A stretch of 64,000 bases of DNA from Taxillus chinensis (GCA_023512835.1 CM042092.1:54008400-54072399), one strand, 5' to 3'. Numbered from the stretch's first letter, positions 18,995 to 31,655 are shown. The notes: a model not told the origin generated them from the letters alone. Numbers and translations: made by a program.

Positions 18995-20077
18995 GTAAAT
19001 CCATATAGGTGTGATCTCCTATATGGATGTTGGCCTTCAATGGCATATTGGTTGATTTGATGCTTGGGAGTGGACTGGAAATCGTTGGGTTGTCCATGCC
19101 CACTAGGTGTTTGATAAAATGTTTGTGTGGCTACACTCACTACGTGTTTGATAATATTTCTGTGTGGCTGTTGTGTGTTGCGTGTTTGGTTTTAAGCCTG
19201 TGAGGCTGGTAGTTGTTGTTTGTAATCGACCATGTCGGCCGTGTGAACCTTGTTTGTGATATACTCTGTTGAGCAACACTGCTGTTTTGCATTAAGTTGA
19301 GATGTGTTACTAAGCCGTACTTTCGTAGCTGATTATATTGTTGTTTGAGATTGATCACCCAAATGTGATGGGATTGAGCTGAGTTATGGGCTAGGCATGA
19401 TAGCTGGACCCCTTGAGATTTGGCCAGGACTGCGGTCCTGAGTCTCGGTGTAGCACTCACGATGGTGGGCTAAGTCTACACCCATTCCTGAGGGTAGGTA
19501 TAGCGCCCGAGGAGGTGGTTGACCATACCTGACTCGGGTGGAAAATGTTGCATTGGTGTCCATGCAACATTCGCCTGGATGGGGTATGTCATGTCGCTGT
19601 GGTGGCGGGGTGTCCTCTGCCCTCCAGTGTGGGCTCAGGTAAAAGGTGTGTTACTGGGTGATGTTTGCTGCTTTAGCTTTAGGCACGGCACGAGCACAAG
19701 CATACACTTGTCATGCATACTGTTGAGTGGGACGGGTCTGGGGAGACTAGATCCCTACTGAGCTATGGTTTGCTCACCCTTCCCATAAATTGTTCTTTTT
19801 TGCAGGATTTGGTAGGCGGTAGGTGAAAGGGCTGGAGGATAGGCCACTGAGGCTGAAGACTATGTTGGTTTTCATTGTTTTGTTATGGATTTCTATTTTA
19901 TGTGTGAGATTATTTGTAAACAGTATATTCTGGTTTAAATGGGAACTTTCCCCATTGAGTTGTATTGAACTTTGAGACCTTTTAAATTTAATGAACTGGG
20001 TTGTGGTTGTTATTTAATTATTGTTTGTGTGCATGGTTTGGGAGCAGGAGCATGCCCGTGGCATGTTAGCTTGGTTG

Positions 20078-20082
20078 TACAG
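20078..20082. other. Target-site duplication TACAG, left copy (Sire-2)
   Basis: TACAG before the TGTTGG start of Sire-2, repeated at 32926-32930 after its CCATCA end. Confidence 0.9.
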
Positions 20083-20339
20083 TGTTGGATCAAACCCAGA
20101 ATTTGGATAATGCTGATAAAGCCTTATGTAATTTGATCTGAGATCTTTTGTGTTTATTTGATCATTGCAGAAGGTATGTTACTAATCCAAAGATGCACTC
20201 GTGAGAGCAAAGCTAAGGACAGGATACATAATCCTGATCCGGACAAGAGTGAGTGTCGTCAAACACTTGGTAAATAACCAAGTAACAAATACATACGGAA
20301 TGAGGAACAATCCTACGGACTAAGAACTTAAAGGATAAG

Positions 20340-20700
20340 TGCGGAGTAAGGAAACTAGATGCGGAGTAAGGAAACCAGATGCGGAGTAAGGAATCCGGAT
20401 TTATTACTCGCCCGGAGTAAGGAACTTACATACGGAGTAAGGAACTTACATGCGGAGTAAGGAACTTACATGCGGAGTAAGAAAGCGCTGACACGGAATA
20501 AGTCATCAGACTTTTCAAGACTCGCCCGGAGTAAGGAACTTACATACTGAGTAAGGAACTTACATGCGGAGTAAGGAACTTACATGCGGAGTAAGGAAGC
20601 GCTGACACGGACTAAGGATTCCAGTACTGAATAGATACGGAGTAAGCAACCACTGACATGGAGTAAGGTTCCGAGCTTCATTAACTACGGAGTAAGGAAA
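20340..20700 (+). repeat. CGGAGTAAGG motif array in Sire-2 5' LTR
   Basis: Short direct repeats of roughly 20 bp with core CGGAGTAAGGA and spacer AACTTACATG, mixed with longer spaced copies such as ACACGGACTAAGG. The 3' LTR has one more unit. It could be a transcription-factor or methylation-associated array. The function is unknown. Confidence 0.8.
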
Positions 20701-21001
20701 ATTACACCGGACCAAGAAGACATTGCTCCAACTAAACCGCATTTAAAGTTATCAGCTCGTGGTGTCTCGATGTAAGACGAATGTATTGAGAACCTGAAGA
20801 ATCTTACACATGGATCATCCGGATATGTGGACATAACCTTAATTGTATCTCGGAACTCACAAAGACATTTATACTCTTCAAATCCAAGATCTTGAGCTCC
20901 ACAATCCGCAGCAGTTAAGGCAGAGAGATTACCGAGGGATAGTTAGTGCGGAACGCATTCCGGAACTACAAGTTCCAAGGTTGTCTCTTAGGAATGTTTT
21001 G

Positions 21002-21009
21002 TATAAATA
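21002..21009 (+). promoter_or_regulatory. LTR TATA box (Sire-2 5' LTR)
   Basis: TATAAATA, identical in the 3' LTR at 32596-32603. It lies downstream of the motif array and about 320 bp before the LTR end, a plausible core promoter for the genomic RNA. Confidence 0.65.
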
Positions 21010-21333
21010 TTCATACTTATACTTTATGAAATAAAGAAGTTGAGACGTGTAAAAAAAATAAAACAAAAGAAAATAAGAGCGTCATCATCTTTGGAGATAG
21101 AACTTGGCTAGAGTGTGAGTTCATTTTGTAAACAGAGTGTAAGAGAGTGTTTGCTTCTATTTTGTTGTAATCACCTTGTGATAATAAAACAAAATACTTC
21201 CACTATCTGGTTATCTTCCTGGTGATTCTATCACTAAAACTAGATAAGTGTTTGTGTCTTGAGAGAAAAGAAAGAGTTCGAATAAGAGCCTATTCCCCCC
21301 CCCCCCCCCTTTAGGCTCCAAGGGACCATGAAG

Positions 21334-21345
21334 TGGTATCAGAGC
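21334..21345 (+). promoter_or_regulatory. Primer-binding site, initiator tRNA-Met (Sire-2)
   Basis: TGGTATCAGAGC, two bases after the 5' LTR. Confidence 0.9.
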
Positions 21346-21393
21346 AAGTTCTACTTTGTTCTAAGTAGAGATCCCACTCTTTCAATCTCAGAA

Positions 21394-23674
21394 ATGGCCG
21401 AAGAAAGCAGTATGCTATTCAACACTCGCCTTAACTCCGGAGGTGCACAGGAGCCCGTCCCGAATCGAAGCAGCAGTGAAAATGTCGACCCACCTCAACC
21501 TGCAGCTGCCGCCGCTTCTCAACCACGGAGTTCTGGTTTTACTTTAACGAAACCGCCCAAATTCACACCTGAGCTTTTCTCCCAGTGGAAAGCTCGCATG
21601 AAGATGTTTATGGTTTGCCATGATCATCTTATGTGGCCATGTCTTCATCAGGAGATTCCAATTCCGATGACTATCGGAGAACATGGAGTAAGGAGGCCAA
21701 AGACAGATCTTGAACTTACCAACGATGAAAGAGCCTGGCAGTGCGCTAGTGAAAAGGCTCTGGCTTATGTTACATCGTCTTTGGATTCCGAGGCTTTCAC
21801 AGACGTCCAGGGCTGCACGACAGCAAAACCAGTTTGGGACAAACTGACAGTCCCAGATGCAGAATGTGATCTGTACTCTCATACAGAACTTTGAGAGTTT
21901 CAATCATAAACCAGGCGAATCACTCGAAAGCATCTATCGGAGATTCGGCAAGCTCATTCTTGAGCTGAAGACTGTCAATGAGCATTATTCTCAATCTCAT
22001 ATCAATGACAAGTTCTTTCGCTCCTTGCCGGATCGCTACTACTCCAAACAACTCCAGATGCAATCAGACAAAAACTGGCAGTATGTTCCCCTTGAAGAAG
22101 CGTATGGGAGCTGCGGACTCACGAAGTCGGGTTTAAGTACTCGACAGAGATGAGAAAATAGCTCGGAAAGAAAAGGGGGTAGCTCTCAAAGCTACAGAAT
22201 GTCTAAACATACTGAGGAATGATGATACGGACGTATCCGACAATTCTGATTCTGACGAGGAGGAGGAGATAGCCCTTCTTGTCAAATCCTTTGAGCGATT
22301 CCTACGGAAAAGTAGAAAAGGGATCAGAAGACACTCATCATCATCGTTCCAACGGAAGGAGCGACCGGAGTCCAGTTCCCAGGAATGTTTCAACTGTGGG
22401 AAAACCGGTCACTAGGCCAAGGAATGCAGGTCCAAAGCAAAGGTGGCCGAGAAAAGTGACAAGGTAACTCCTCGCCGCTCCACCTCGGATAACGACAAGA
22501 GCAAGAGAAAGGCGCTCGTGACAAAATACATGAGTGGCTCGGAAGAAGAGGAGGAATCCTCGGATGATGAGCCGACCACTAAGCCGAACGTCCGCCTCAT
22601 GGCAAAACTCGAGGTACCTTCTATCTCGAGCTCTCCGAGTAAATTAGAATCTCTTACTACCGCATGTGATCATGAAAAGAATGAGAGACTAATAATTACT
22701 CAAATGTACAAAGATATGGAAAGTCGGAATAAACGTCTTGAATTTACTATTAATAGACTCGAAAAGGACGTCACCGACTTGGAGGAAAAGAAGCTTGGTA
22801 TCATGATCTTAGAGCTGAAAATCATTTGTTAAATACCAATCTCTCAGGCCTAAAAGTTATAGTGAAAAGACTCGAAAATGAACTGGAACAAGAAAAGGAA
22901 ATAAATCGTAAGTGGCTAAAATCCGGGGAAATAGCCTCTACCTTTAGGACCGACCCCGACGACATTCGAGTCAAACCTGGCCTAGGTTCGAACCATCAAC
23001 TTCCATAGCTCAACCTACCGAGTGTCCTCCGGATTTCACTCCTAAACTAACCAACTTATATCCTGTTAGTACATCTAAACCGTTGGATGGTTTCATTTCA
23101 GGTGGCACCATAGTTTATGATTGTGGAGCGAGGTCACATTCTTGCACCTCCCAAACCAAGTAGCACCCGTAACTAAAGATGAAGGGAAGGCTGCTGCAGT
23201 TAAAGCCAAAACCGTAGCACCCAAAAAGAAAGACAAGGCTAAGGCCGACGCATTTAGGGCCAAGAGCGCGTCACCCAAACGTAATGGATTAGGCCACAGG
23301 GAACAGAGTAGAAAATCAGCAAAATCTAAGAGACCTGTATCCCCTGTTTGTACTTCACATTATAGTGTCTGTTCCATCTGTAGGGAAATGGGTCATTATC
23401 ACTATGAATGTTGGAGTCTATCGATAGCTGGCTTTGTAATCAATTTCAATCAAATAAAGATCAGTTTTATAAAAGGGGTTCTTCGAGCAAAACAAAATCT
23501 AAATCTAAAAGGAGTGTCTCTCCCAAGAAAACCCAAATAAAAGAAGCATTTGAAACTAACAAGTTAATGTCAACTTGGAAAGCTAAGAGTCCTAACAAAA
23601 TCAAATCCGTAAATGTTGACAATACTGCTGCTCACTCTAACCGCCCGAAACAAGTTTGGGCACCAAAAGTGTAA
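21394..23674 (+). pseudogene. Sire-2 gag
   Basis: It begins MAEESSMLFNTRLNSGG. A deletion of 20 bases near 21848 shifts the frame, and reading continues as NFESFNHKPGESLESIYRRF (21857-22153). More frameshifts occur near 22140, 22800 and 23000. The first zinc knuckle at about 22387 reads FNCGKTGH, then a TAG (22413-22415) where Trp is expected. The second knuckle CSICREMGHYHYEC is at about 23370. It ends QVWAPKV-TAA at 23674, the same stop as in Sire-1 and Sire-3. It is a structural protein, non-functional as read. Confidence 0.85.
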
Positions 23675-25640
23675 ACCGTTGTCTTTCAGGAGCATCTCTG
23701 GAATGAATTGCCGGATCACTTGAAGTTAAAGATCAATCAAAGCAAGTGGATCCTTGATAGTGGATGCTCCTGGACATATGACGGGTGACCAGACTCTACT
23801 TGTAGAAGTTAATGATAAACAAGGTCCATCCGTTTCATATGGCGACAACAACAAAGGTAAGACCGTCGGGTATGGCACTTTAACTAATGGCCGTGTATCA
23901 ATCACTAAAGTTGCACTAGTCGAAGGTTTAAAGCATAATTTGCTAAGTGTCGGTAAACTATGTGACAAAGGATTTCTTGTTTCCTTTTTGTCCAACACCG
24001 TACAAGAAGAGAAAACTTATCCCGGAGATGTTAAGTTATCCGGATCAAGAGATGGGGACATATACTCGGTGGTCTTAAGAAATAATTCTTCGACCTGTAT
24101 GCTTCCTCACGAAAGCAACGAGATGAAGATAGTTGGTTATGGCACAAGCGATGCGCACATTTAAATTTTAAGACTTTGTCTAAACTGGCGTCACTTGATC
24201 TTGTCACTGGTCTACCCAAACTCAAGTTCTCCAGAGACACTCTCTCGTCGAGAATGCCAACTTGGTAAACAGACCAAACACGGCTTTAAGAGCAAATCGG
24301 TTAACTCAATAATCGCTCCTCTGCAACTTCTTCATATGGACCTATGTGGTCCTATATATCTGTTTCATCACTAGCAGGTGCGAGATATACCCTTGTGGTT
24401 ATCAATGATTTCACCGAGATACACATGGGTGATGTTCCTGAAATCAAAGGATCAAACTTTTGAACATCTTGTAGATCTCTTCAACTGGATAAGCAACTCA
24501 CAAGGATCGAGCATTAAATGCATCAGGAGTGATCATGGTACAGATTTGATTTTTCAGAAATGAGATCATATTGTTCGAACGGGGCATACAACATGACTTC
24601 TCTGCTCCCCCGAACCCCACAACAAAATGGGGTAGCTGAGCGCAAGAATCGAACTTTAGTTGAAGCTGGTAGATCCATGTTAGCAAGGGCAAGCTTCCTC
24701 CTCTGGCCCATGGGTCAAGTTGTGTCCACCCCCTGCTATGTTCGAAACGGAACTTTAATAAATAAATCTACCATGAAAACACCCTATGAGATGTGGAGAG
24801 GACGAAAACCTTCAATTTCACATTTCGAGCTTTTGGGTGTACTTGCTATATCTTGATAAATGGCAAAGAGACCGGAATAAATTTGAACCAAAATCGATGA
24901 TGGGATCTTTGTCGGGTACTCACTTCATAGCAAAGCTTATCGCGTCTTCAATAGAAAACTTTTTAAAGTTGAAGAATCTATCCATGTGACCTTTGATGAA
25001 GCTAACCTCGTTTGGTCAAAAGTCGGTCCTTCAAATTCCAATATGCAGGTCATGGACAGCAACGTCGATTACTCGAAGTTTATGAATATTCCTGTTACAC
25101 ATCCTGACTGGTATTCTAACCAACCACGTGGCATCAGCGAAACACAACAAAATTTTATGGATGATGCTACGGATGACTCTGACTCCGGACTACCATTTAG
25201 CTCCTGGACAAACTCCTACGGATACACAAAATTCCGGAGCACCTTCAAGTCCGTCCGGACTAGTTAACACCTGGAAGAAACAGTGTTGAAGAACCAACTA
25301 GTTCATCCGTACCTCTAAATACGGAAACATCTACTCCGGACGAAGCTCAACCAGTCGATACAACTGAACCACCCAACTGGAAGAGCTTCAAATTGTTCAA
25401 GATCAACCAACACACACACAGAATTATAGATGGACCCGAAACCATCCCTCGGATCAAGTGATTGGTGATCCTACTTGTTGGTGTAAGAACAAGAGCAGCC
25501 ACCTCAAACATGAGTCTTTACTCATGCTTTCTATCTCAAATAGAACCAAAGGTGGTAGATGAAGCTCTTCAAGATTCAAACTGGATAGAAGCCATGCAAG
25601 AAGAGTGAATCAATTTAAGAGAAATAATGTGTGGACCTTA
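23675..25640 (+). pseudogene. Sire-2 pol: protease, integrase and linker
   Basis: The protease block is WILDSGCS (about 23746), then an extra T that shifts the frame before the TGDQTLL block. The integrase finger and core are spread over several frames: the REEAY/HKR region near 24110, CRECQLG near 24250, the DFTRYTWVMF equivalent near 24410, IRSDHGT near 24520, TPQQNGVAERKNRTLVEAGR near 24610. Then comes the Ser/Asp-rich linker ([15 protein letters not shown], about 25160). Most breaks are one- or two-base indels relative to Sire-1 and Sire-3, unlike the stop-codon decay seen elsewhere. Confidence 0.8.
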
Positions 25641-26690
25641 GTACCAAGGCCTAAGTCTCAACAAGTCATTGGCGTTAAATGGGTGTTCCGGAACAAGCTT
25701 GATACGGATGGAATAGTAATCCGGAACAAAGCCAGGACTGGTAGCCAAAGGATATCGTCAAGAAGAAGGAATAGATTATGATGAAACCTTTGCTCCGGTC
25801 GCAAGACTTGAGGCAATCCGAATGTTTCGGCGTATGCTTCATATGAAAACTTCATAGTTTATCAAATGGACGTCAAGAGCGCATTCCTGAATGGAGACCT
25901 TCAAGAGGAGGTGTATGTTGAACAACCTCCCGGCTTCATTGAACCAAAGGCAAGGCATCTTGTCTACAAACTTCGGAAAGCTCTATATGGTTTGAAGCAA
26001 GCTCCAAGAGCCTGGTACGACACAATCGTCGAATTCCTACTTGCTCATAACTTCCAAAAAGGGAAGATAGACACCACCCTATTTCTACGACAAGAGAAAG
26101 GACACACTTTGATCGTACAAATATACGTGGACGATATCATTTTCGGATCAACGAATCCGAAGCTTTGTGAAGAGTTTGCTAAGTTGATGACAGGCAAGTT
26201 TGAAATGAGCATGATGGGAGAACTGTCCTACTTCCTTGGAATTGAAGTCAAACAATTAAAGGAAGGAATCTTTATCAATCAGGCTAAGTACACTCGCGAA
26301 CTTATTAAGAAGTTTGGTATGGAAGGTTCATCTCCCGTCAAAACTCCCATGCCTGTCAGTGCCAAGTTAGATCCGGATGTGGACGGCATATCAGTAAATG
26401 TGACTGACTACAGAGGGATGATCGGATCCTTGCTCTATCTTACAGCAAGTCGCCCAGACATTATGTTTGCAACTTGCATTTGTGCACGATATCAGGCAAA
26501 TCCCAAGGAGTCACATATGCTTCATGTAAAACGGATATTAAGGTATCTCAAAGGGACGATGAATTTGGGACTCGGTACCCAAAGGAGTCCAACTTCACCT
26601 TATCCGGGTACTCGATGCCGACTTCAGCTGGATGTCGCATCGACAGGAAAAGCACAAGCGGTACGTGTCGGTTTCTTGGAAATAGATTGA
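25641..26690 (+). pseudogene. Sire-2 reverse transcriptase
   Basis: The open part at 25866-26690 begins [17 protein letters not shown] and runs through [12 protein letters not shown] and [11 protein letters not shown] (catalytic Asp pair near 26130) to the thumb and the start of RNase H (ARYQANPKESHMLHVKRILR). The region before 25866 has a frameshift (near 25740) that separates the first fingers motif. It is the best-preserved protein segment of Sire-2. Confidence 0.85.
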
Positions 26691-27069
26691 TCTCATGGTT
26701 CGAAGAAGCGAATTCCGTATCAACCTCTACTCTCGAGGCGGAATATATAGCTGCCGAAAGTTCTTTGCGTATAGCTACTTTGGATGCAAAGTCAACTTAT
26801 CGACTACGGATTCGACATGTCCTCTATTCCACTTTCTTGTGACAACACTAGTGCAATTGCCATCAGCACCAATCCTGTCATGCATCCTAAGACGAAGCAC
26901 ATTGAGGTCAGGTATCACTTCATACGCGATCATGTTCTCAAAAAGCATATTTCACTGGAACATGTTGCCACCTGAAGATCAATTAGCGAGACATATTTAC
27001 AAAGCCTCTACCTGATGCGAGGTTTTTCGAACTACTCTTCCGATTAGGTATGCTCGACTTCTCTGCATA
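26570..27069 (+). pseudogene. Sire-2 RNase H
   Basis: Pieces in three frames. The frame at 26474-26842 shows KSTSGTCRFLGNRLISWF and STLEAEYIAA, and the frame at 26784-26975 shows DMSSIPLSCDNTSAIAIS with HIEVRYHFIRDHVL. The C-terminal LTKPLP equivalent near 27000 is shifted. The native end is the stop just after DFSA, at about 27069. Confidence 0.8.
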
Positions 27070-28738
27070 GGTTCTCATTTGAATTACCCATCGGTATATT
27101 TACTCACGGACCATGCATTGTATGTTTCTGAAAGTAGTAGAAACTCACTGATTGTATTCCTGATCATACTTCTTGTTCAACGGTTTCATGCTTCGATATT
27201 AATCTCAACCTCATTGTGGGAGGATGCTTGCGTTTCCCGATGAAGTCGTTTAAAGCTAACATAATTACAGTTTATATGATTTACCTCGGTCGGGTTCATG
27301 ATCTTAACATCCATTAATCACCACATGACCAAAGCATGTTCATTTAGATTACTCTATTAACATGCATAGTTGAAGAAGTGAAATGGGCTAGCTTGGAATG
27401 CCTGGTGGATGAATACACAAACGCGATCTGATCACCAAGTATAGTTTTCTAATAAGATAGACAGTCTTGACCTACAAATTGGAACGGTCAACCGAGAGGA
27501 TTGCACAATCTACGGGGGAGAAAATGCTTTATATTTTATTCAAGAATACCCCCCGTATATGTCTCATGACCTTTTTCTGGATCGTCTATCTGAGGGGGAG
27601 CTTTTCATTGAGAGGATTAAATGATCTACGGGGAGCAGCAATGAACCCCTAATATGTCTCGGATTCTCCCTCCTCTAAGCTTTTACTTCCGGATCTGACT
27701 GGACATGCTGTTTTAAATCGGAAAAGTGGCATGTTTGGATGTATTTTCTTTCTTTAACCATGCATTTTAATCGACTAATCATCTGCCTTCTTTTGACATG
27801 TGTTCACTTTATCATTACTCACTCATGAATCCAAATGAAGCCAAATCATATGATCTTTAATTAATCTTAGCTACGCTGTTTAGCAAGACGGTTTCGCTAT
27901 GTTGACCTATATGAACCTGTGTATTGCTATCTGACATATGCCCTGATTCAGTAATATTGATCACTTTCACGTTGCATACGTCTACTACATTCTTAGCCAT
28001 GCATGAGTTCTGTTTCTTATTAGTTCGGATTATGTTTTTTTTCTTTTCACTCATTATCATCTCTAATCCGTACTAATCCTTGCCTGTTAAGCTTTTGTAT
28101 CTTCTGTATATCTTTATTTAGCTACAGGTTCATATTTCCTTTGCAACCGTATTGATAAATCCAGTCCATAGTCTCGGATTTGAAGTGTTGTGGAACTTCT
28201 CTTCTCTTCGACTTATTGACTGCAAAGGAATTTACTCTACTCTCACACCAAACTCTGTTTACGACGGACAAGGTCTATTATTCATCCGGATACTTTTTCA
28301 CGAATATTATTAACTCCGGATGAGTGTCGGCTCTTTCCTCCGGACTCCTGACTTTGTTCAATTGTGACAATCCACGTATACTCATATGTCGCATGCTTTT
28401 GAGGAGAACTAATGATGACTCATTAAATGCATATCTCGGGTTGCACCCACACTTCTCTGGATGGCAACCAGTTGTACTCTCGATTGGTCATATCGTCTCC
28501 ACGACATCGTTTTATTCGGAGACGCCTCGATATCCAGACAAATGACATCAGCATGTCGCGCGGGTCCCTACCTCACTCACACATTCCTAGACCCGCTGAC
28601 ATTTACGGATTCGGTCTTATATGTTCCGATCATACTGCGAAGCACGAGTATTGCTCATTTCAAATCCCTAAACCTCTCGTTGCTCCTTCTACTTGTCAAG
28701 ACCTCACCTTTCCTCTTTTCCTTCCCATCAAATCTGCA
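27070..28738 (+). other. Sire-2 spacer between pol and envelope-position ORF
   Basis: There is no supported protein. Purine runs next to a short inverted repeat occur twice (27514-27554 and about 27630-27650), each preceded by a GAGGAT(T/C)...GATCTA word. The last about 500 bp is the leader shared with the other copies (for example the CTTTTGAGGAG region near 28395). Confidence 0.6.
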
Positions 28739-31511
28739 ATGGCACCCAGAATCTTTCTTTCCGGCGTTACTCCTGGCCATCTAGTTGATTGGAATGTTGT
28801 TTCTGATCCTCCGGATTGGTTTCTCCAGCTTCGCCCTCTTCTTGAAGCCTCGCACATACTCAACCTGGTCTCCAATCCCATCGATCTTCTTATCGATGAC
28901 ATTCTTGAGTATTACCAACGGATTCGCCGCACTCTGGATTCCATAACCTCTTATGTCCGCGGTGAATCCATCGTCATCACTCCGGTTGTTCTCCTCGCTG
29001 CTCTCCACCTTCCTCTTGGTGAACCACAGCGTCCGGATGCCGATCCGATGGCGGCTTCTATGGGGTGCACAAACAAGGGGAAGGAATACAAGGTGAAATC
29101 CTTCCAAGGGTCGCTATCGATGTATGGCAACTATTCTAAGTCGATGCCTGCCTGGCTCGCACATCAGCCCTGGACTCGGTTCCGTACGATCTTCTACCTG
29201 GCCATGTACGGCGTCTTTGAAGGTCCTCCAATGGATTGGGGGATGTTCTTATTTCGTTTGCTTCTGGAATGGTCACAAAAACCATTCCTTCGGGCGCATC
29301 CTCGGCATTGTCTTCCAGGCATCTTCGTCCGGACCATTTCGCCCGAGTTGATGTTGTCTCGTTTCCCTCGGCTCTTTACCTTCGTCACCTTACGCCGGAC
29401 GGGAACATGACCGCTCGCCGACCCACCGTAGCTCTCCGCGCTCTCCCTGCCCCGGAACAACAAGGCGGCTCTGTTGGTGACCCCTCCGACGCCCAAGCCC
29501 ACGAGGTCGGTTTCGCACACCGATCCTTCCGGATTCGGTCCGTTCTTGCGCCCTCCCACTCACGGGCCTCCCGGCCCAAGCATCCGTGCTGAACCGTCCG
29601 AGGTTGCGGGGGCCCTCTCGGCGCCGTGCGTCTAAAGCTGTTTCCTCGGCCCCCTCTCGCCGCGATGTCCCCACTCCCTCCACATCCGCTATACCTTGCG
29701 GGTTGATACCGTTGTTGCCGTCGCCACCGGCGATGTCCGGGCTGCTTCTCCGGGAAGCCCCCTTGCCTCCTCTACCTCAACCCCGAGATTACCTTGACCA
29801 TCTCTCCGCCGTCACCTTAATGGACCTCTGGCTCCGTTTCAGCCTAGCCCACACCTCCTCCATTCCTGACACCGATCTCCGGGTGTTTTACACACGCAAT
29901 ACCCAATCCCCGGAGACTATGATCATCTGGAATCTGGACCACGGCTTTCTTACGCCGGCTGCCATTCCCGATGTGTCGTTCCCTACACCCTCAGGCCCAG
30001 TCCCTGCTACCCGAAGTCCTTCTCCTGCTAAGGCTGGACCCTCTTCTCCTGCCGCCGCGATTCCCGTGGTTGACTTGTCTGGTCAAAGCGGGTCTCTTGC
30101 TCCGGATGCCTCCAATGCTCCGGATGCCTCCGAAGCTCCGGATGCCTCGATGCTCCGGATGCTCCTGCGTCTTCTTCGCTACTCCTGCAGACTCCTCTGC
30201 CCACCGCACTCCTGCTCCTGTTCTTGTGGGGGAGTCCTCCAAAGCTCCAGAGTTAGCACTTGGGCGTGCCTCTTTTGGCACGGTCCACTCCGATGCTGTG
30301 CTTTCCGCTCAGCTGGACCGCCATGCCCACGCTCAAAGCGCCCAAATTTCCGCCATCGCTGCCAAAGTTGATGCCCTCGGCGCCCAACTACTCTCCGCGC
30401 CCTCACCGACTCCTCCACTTCCATTGAGCGAGAAAATGGATCTTGTCGCCACCTCCGTTCATTCACCGTCTACTTCCTTCGCGGATCCGGCGCATACGAT
30501 GGCTCGTCCTCCCGTTGCTTCCCGGCGATCCGCCAAACCGGGGGAGAAAGTGTCATCCGATCCGTCTACTCCTTCCGCCCCACAACCATCTTCCCGGACC
30601 GAGAAGCGGCCCGCCACTCTGGTGCTTCAGGGAGTTCAAATTCCCAAACGAAGCCGCTTCTCTCAACCAAGCTCCTCTACCGCACCTCCAGCTCCTCCTC
30701 CATCCTCCTCATCCGCACTGATACCTTCCTCCCATCCTATGCGGAGTTTGACCCGTTTGATGCGGATGGAAGCTTGCGCAAGGCAATAAAATCCTATCTT
30801 TGCGTCTTCTGCGAGAGAAGATGTCTTTTCGAAATGTATCCTTTCTCTCCGGCCGACATTCGGACTCTTTGTTCGGAGAAAGGACTCTTTACTACGAAGA
30901 CATTGACAACTTCTCGAGAGTCGCTAAAATGGAGATGAGGCCGTTTCCATCTCTTTATGAAGATGGGCACTTGTTTGAAGTTCGCCATGTTGGAATGAGG
31001 GCTATCTTCCCAGGTGTGGAGTTAATTCAGACTTACATCGACGGAACTGCCGAGGATAGCAAGCCATGGAAAACTCTCTCAACCATCCTCATTCCGTACC
31101 GGATCATGTCGCCACACTTCATGATGGCTGTCTTCATGATTCGGCCCAAGCGAGATGATTCTCATTGATTCTCATCAGATTATGGAGCACTTCGTTAGGA
31201 AGAATCAATGGGAACCTCGTGTCTCGGACTAACCGAAGCCGTGAAGAAAGCCGGACTATATGAAGAGTTGGGTATCACACCCCTGCGTTCGATCGAGAAA
31301 CTCAAGGCGACATTCCGGGGCAAGAAGCAAGTGCCACAACGGCCGGATGGAGATAGGCTGCGAAGCCTTTGTCTGTCACTTCATCAAATCGTTCTTAACT
31401 GTGGACAAACATTGGAGCCAACACTCCACCTTTACGATGCAGCAGACAATGGAGCTAGGAGAGAAGGCAGCAACTATGATCTTCAAGTATAGTAAGCCTT
31501 ATGTGCCTTAG
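28739..31511 (+). pseudogene. Sire-2 envelope-position ORF with Ulp1-like domain
   Basis: It starts MAPRIFLSGVTPGHLVDW at 28739. The N-terminal domain is open to about 29110, and frameshifts near 29115, 29270 and later break it. The linker keeps PVVDLSGQSG at 30063-30092, an amphipathic stretch with ALGAQLLSA near 30390, and IPKRSRFSQ near 30640. The block from DLWLRFSLAHTSS through RVFYTRNTQSPETMIIW (about 29823-29930) is intact and shows what was deleted in Sire-1. In the Ulp1-like part, SPHFMMAVFMI keeps the catalytic His. An inserted G near 31352 shifts the frame just before the catalytic Cys, and Gly after the Cys has become Glu in the other frame. The stop after KYSKPYVP is at 31509-31511. 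Confidence 0.8.
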
Positions 31512-31642
31512 TGAAAAACCTATATTAAGGCTGAATTGTATTTAGTTGCTGATTAATGAAATTGGTTGTGTTGCGTATTCTGTATGATATTCTTTTGCAT
31601 CGCTTACCAGATTAGATTACAAAGGGTTTGGGCATATCCATA

Positions 31643-31655
31643 ACCTGGGGGAGAT
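31643..31655 (+). promoter_or_regulatory. Polypurine tract of Sire-2
   Basis: CCTGGGGGAGAT adjoining the TGTTGG start of the 3' LTR. Confidence 0.8.

Larger units (their letters stand above)
18242..20082 (+). repeat. G1 solo LTR, left part (Gypsy-type, non-coding)
   Basis: It starts TGTAAGGACCCGTGTTTTG and is completed by 32931-33051, which ends GTGTGACA. The total length without Sire-2 is about 1.96 kb. No gag or pol lies between the two target duplications except the nested Sire-2, so G1 is a solo LTR left by LTR-LTR recombination. It contains two palindromes, a TATA box, (GA)n and (TA)n tracts. Its ends resemble those of G2. Part of its 5' half (18293-18560) is clearly homologous to the Ogre-like LTR at 56968-57245. 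Confidence 0.8.
20083..21331 (+). repeat. Sire-2 5' LTR
   Basis: 1249 bp, TGTTGGATCAAACCC to GGACCATGA. Positions 20340-20700 hold about 17 copies of the word CGGAGTAAGG and variants, many spaced 20-21 bp apart with the filler AACTTACATG. A TATA box is at 21002-21009. A C run (about 21294-21309) lies near the end and the PBS follows. Confidence 0.92.

Noticed and set aside
20340..20700. Regular short repeats with spacers resembling a CRISPR array
   Set aside because: Units are about 20 bp with filler that is itself repeated, they lie inside LTRs of a plant retrotransposon, occur in every LTR copy, and no cas-like gene is present.
29194..29683. Overlapping Arg/Gly-rich frames on the minus strand
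   Set aside because: They are antisense shadows of the GC-rich Pro/Ser linker of the Sire-2 ORF. The same kind of shadow occurs at 1852-2250 and 41193-41929.
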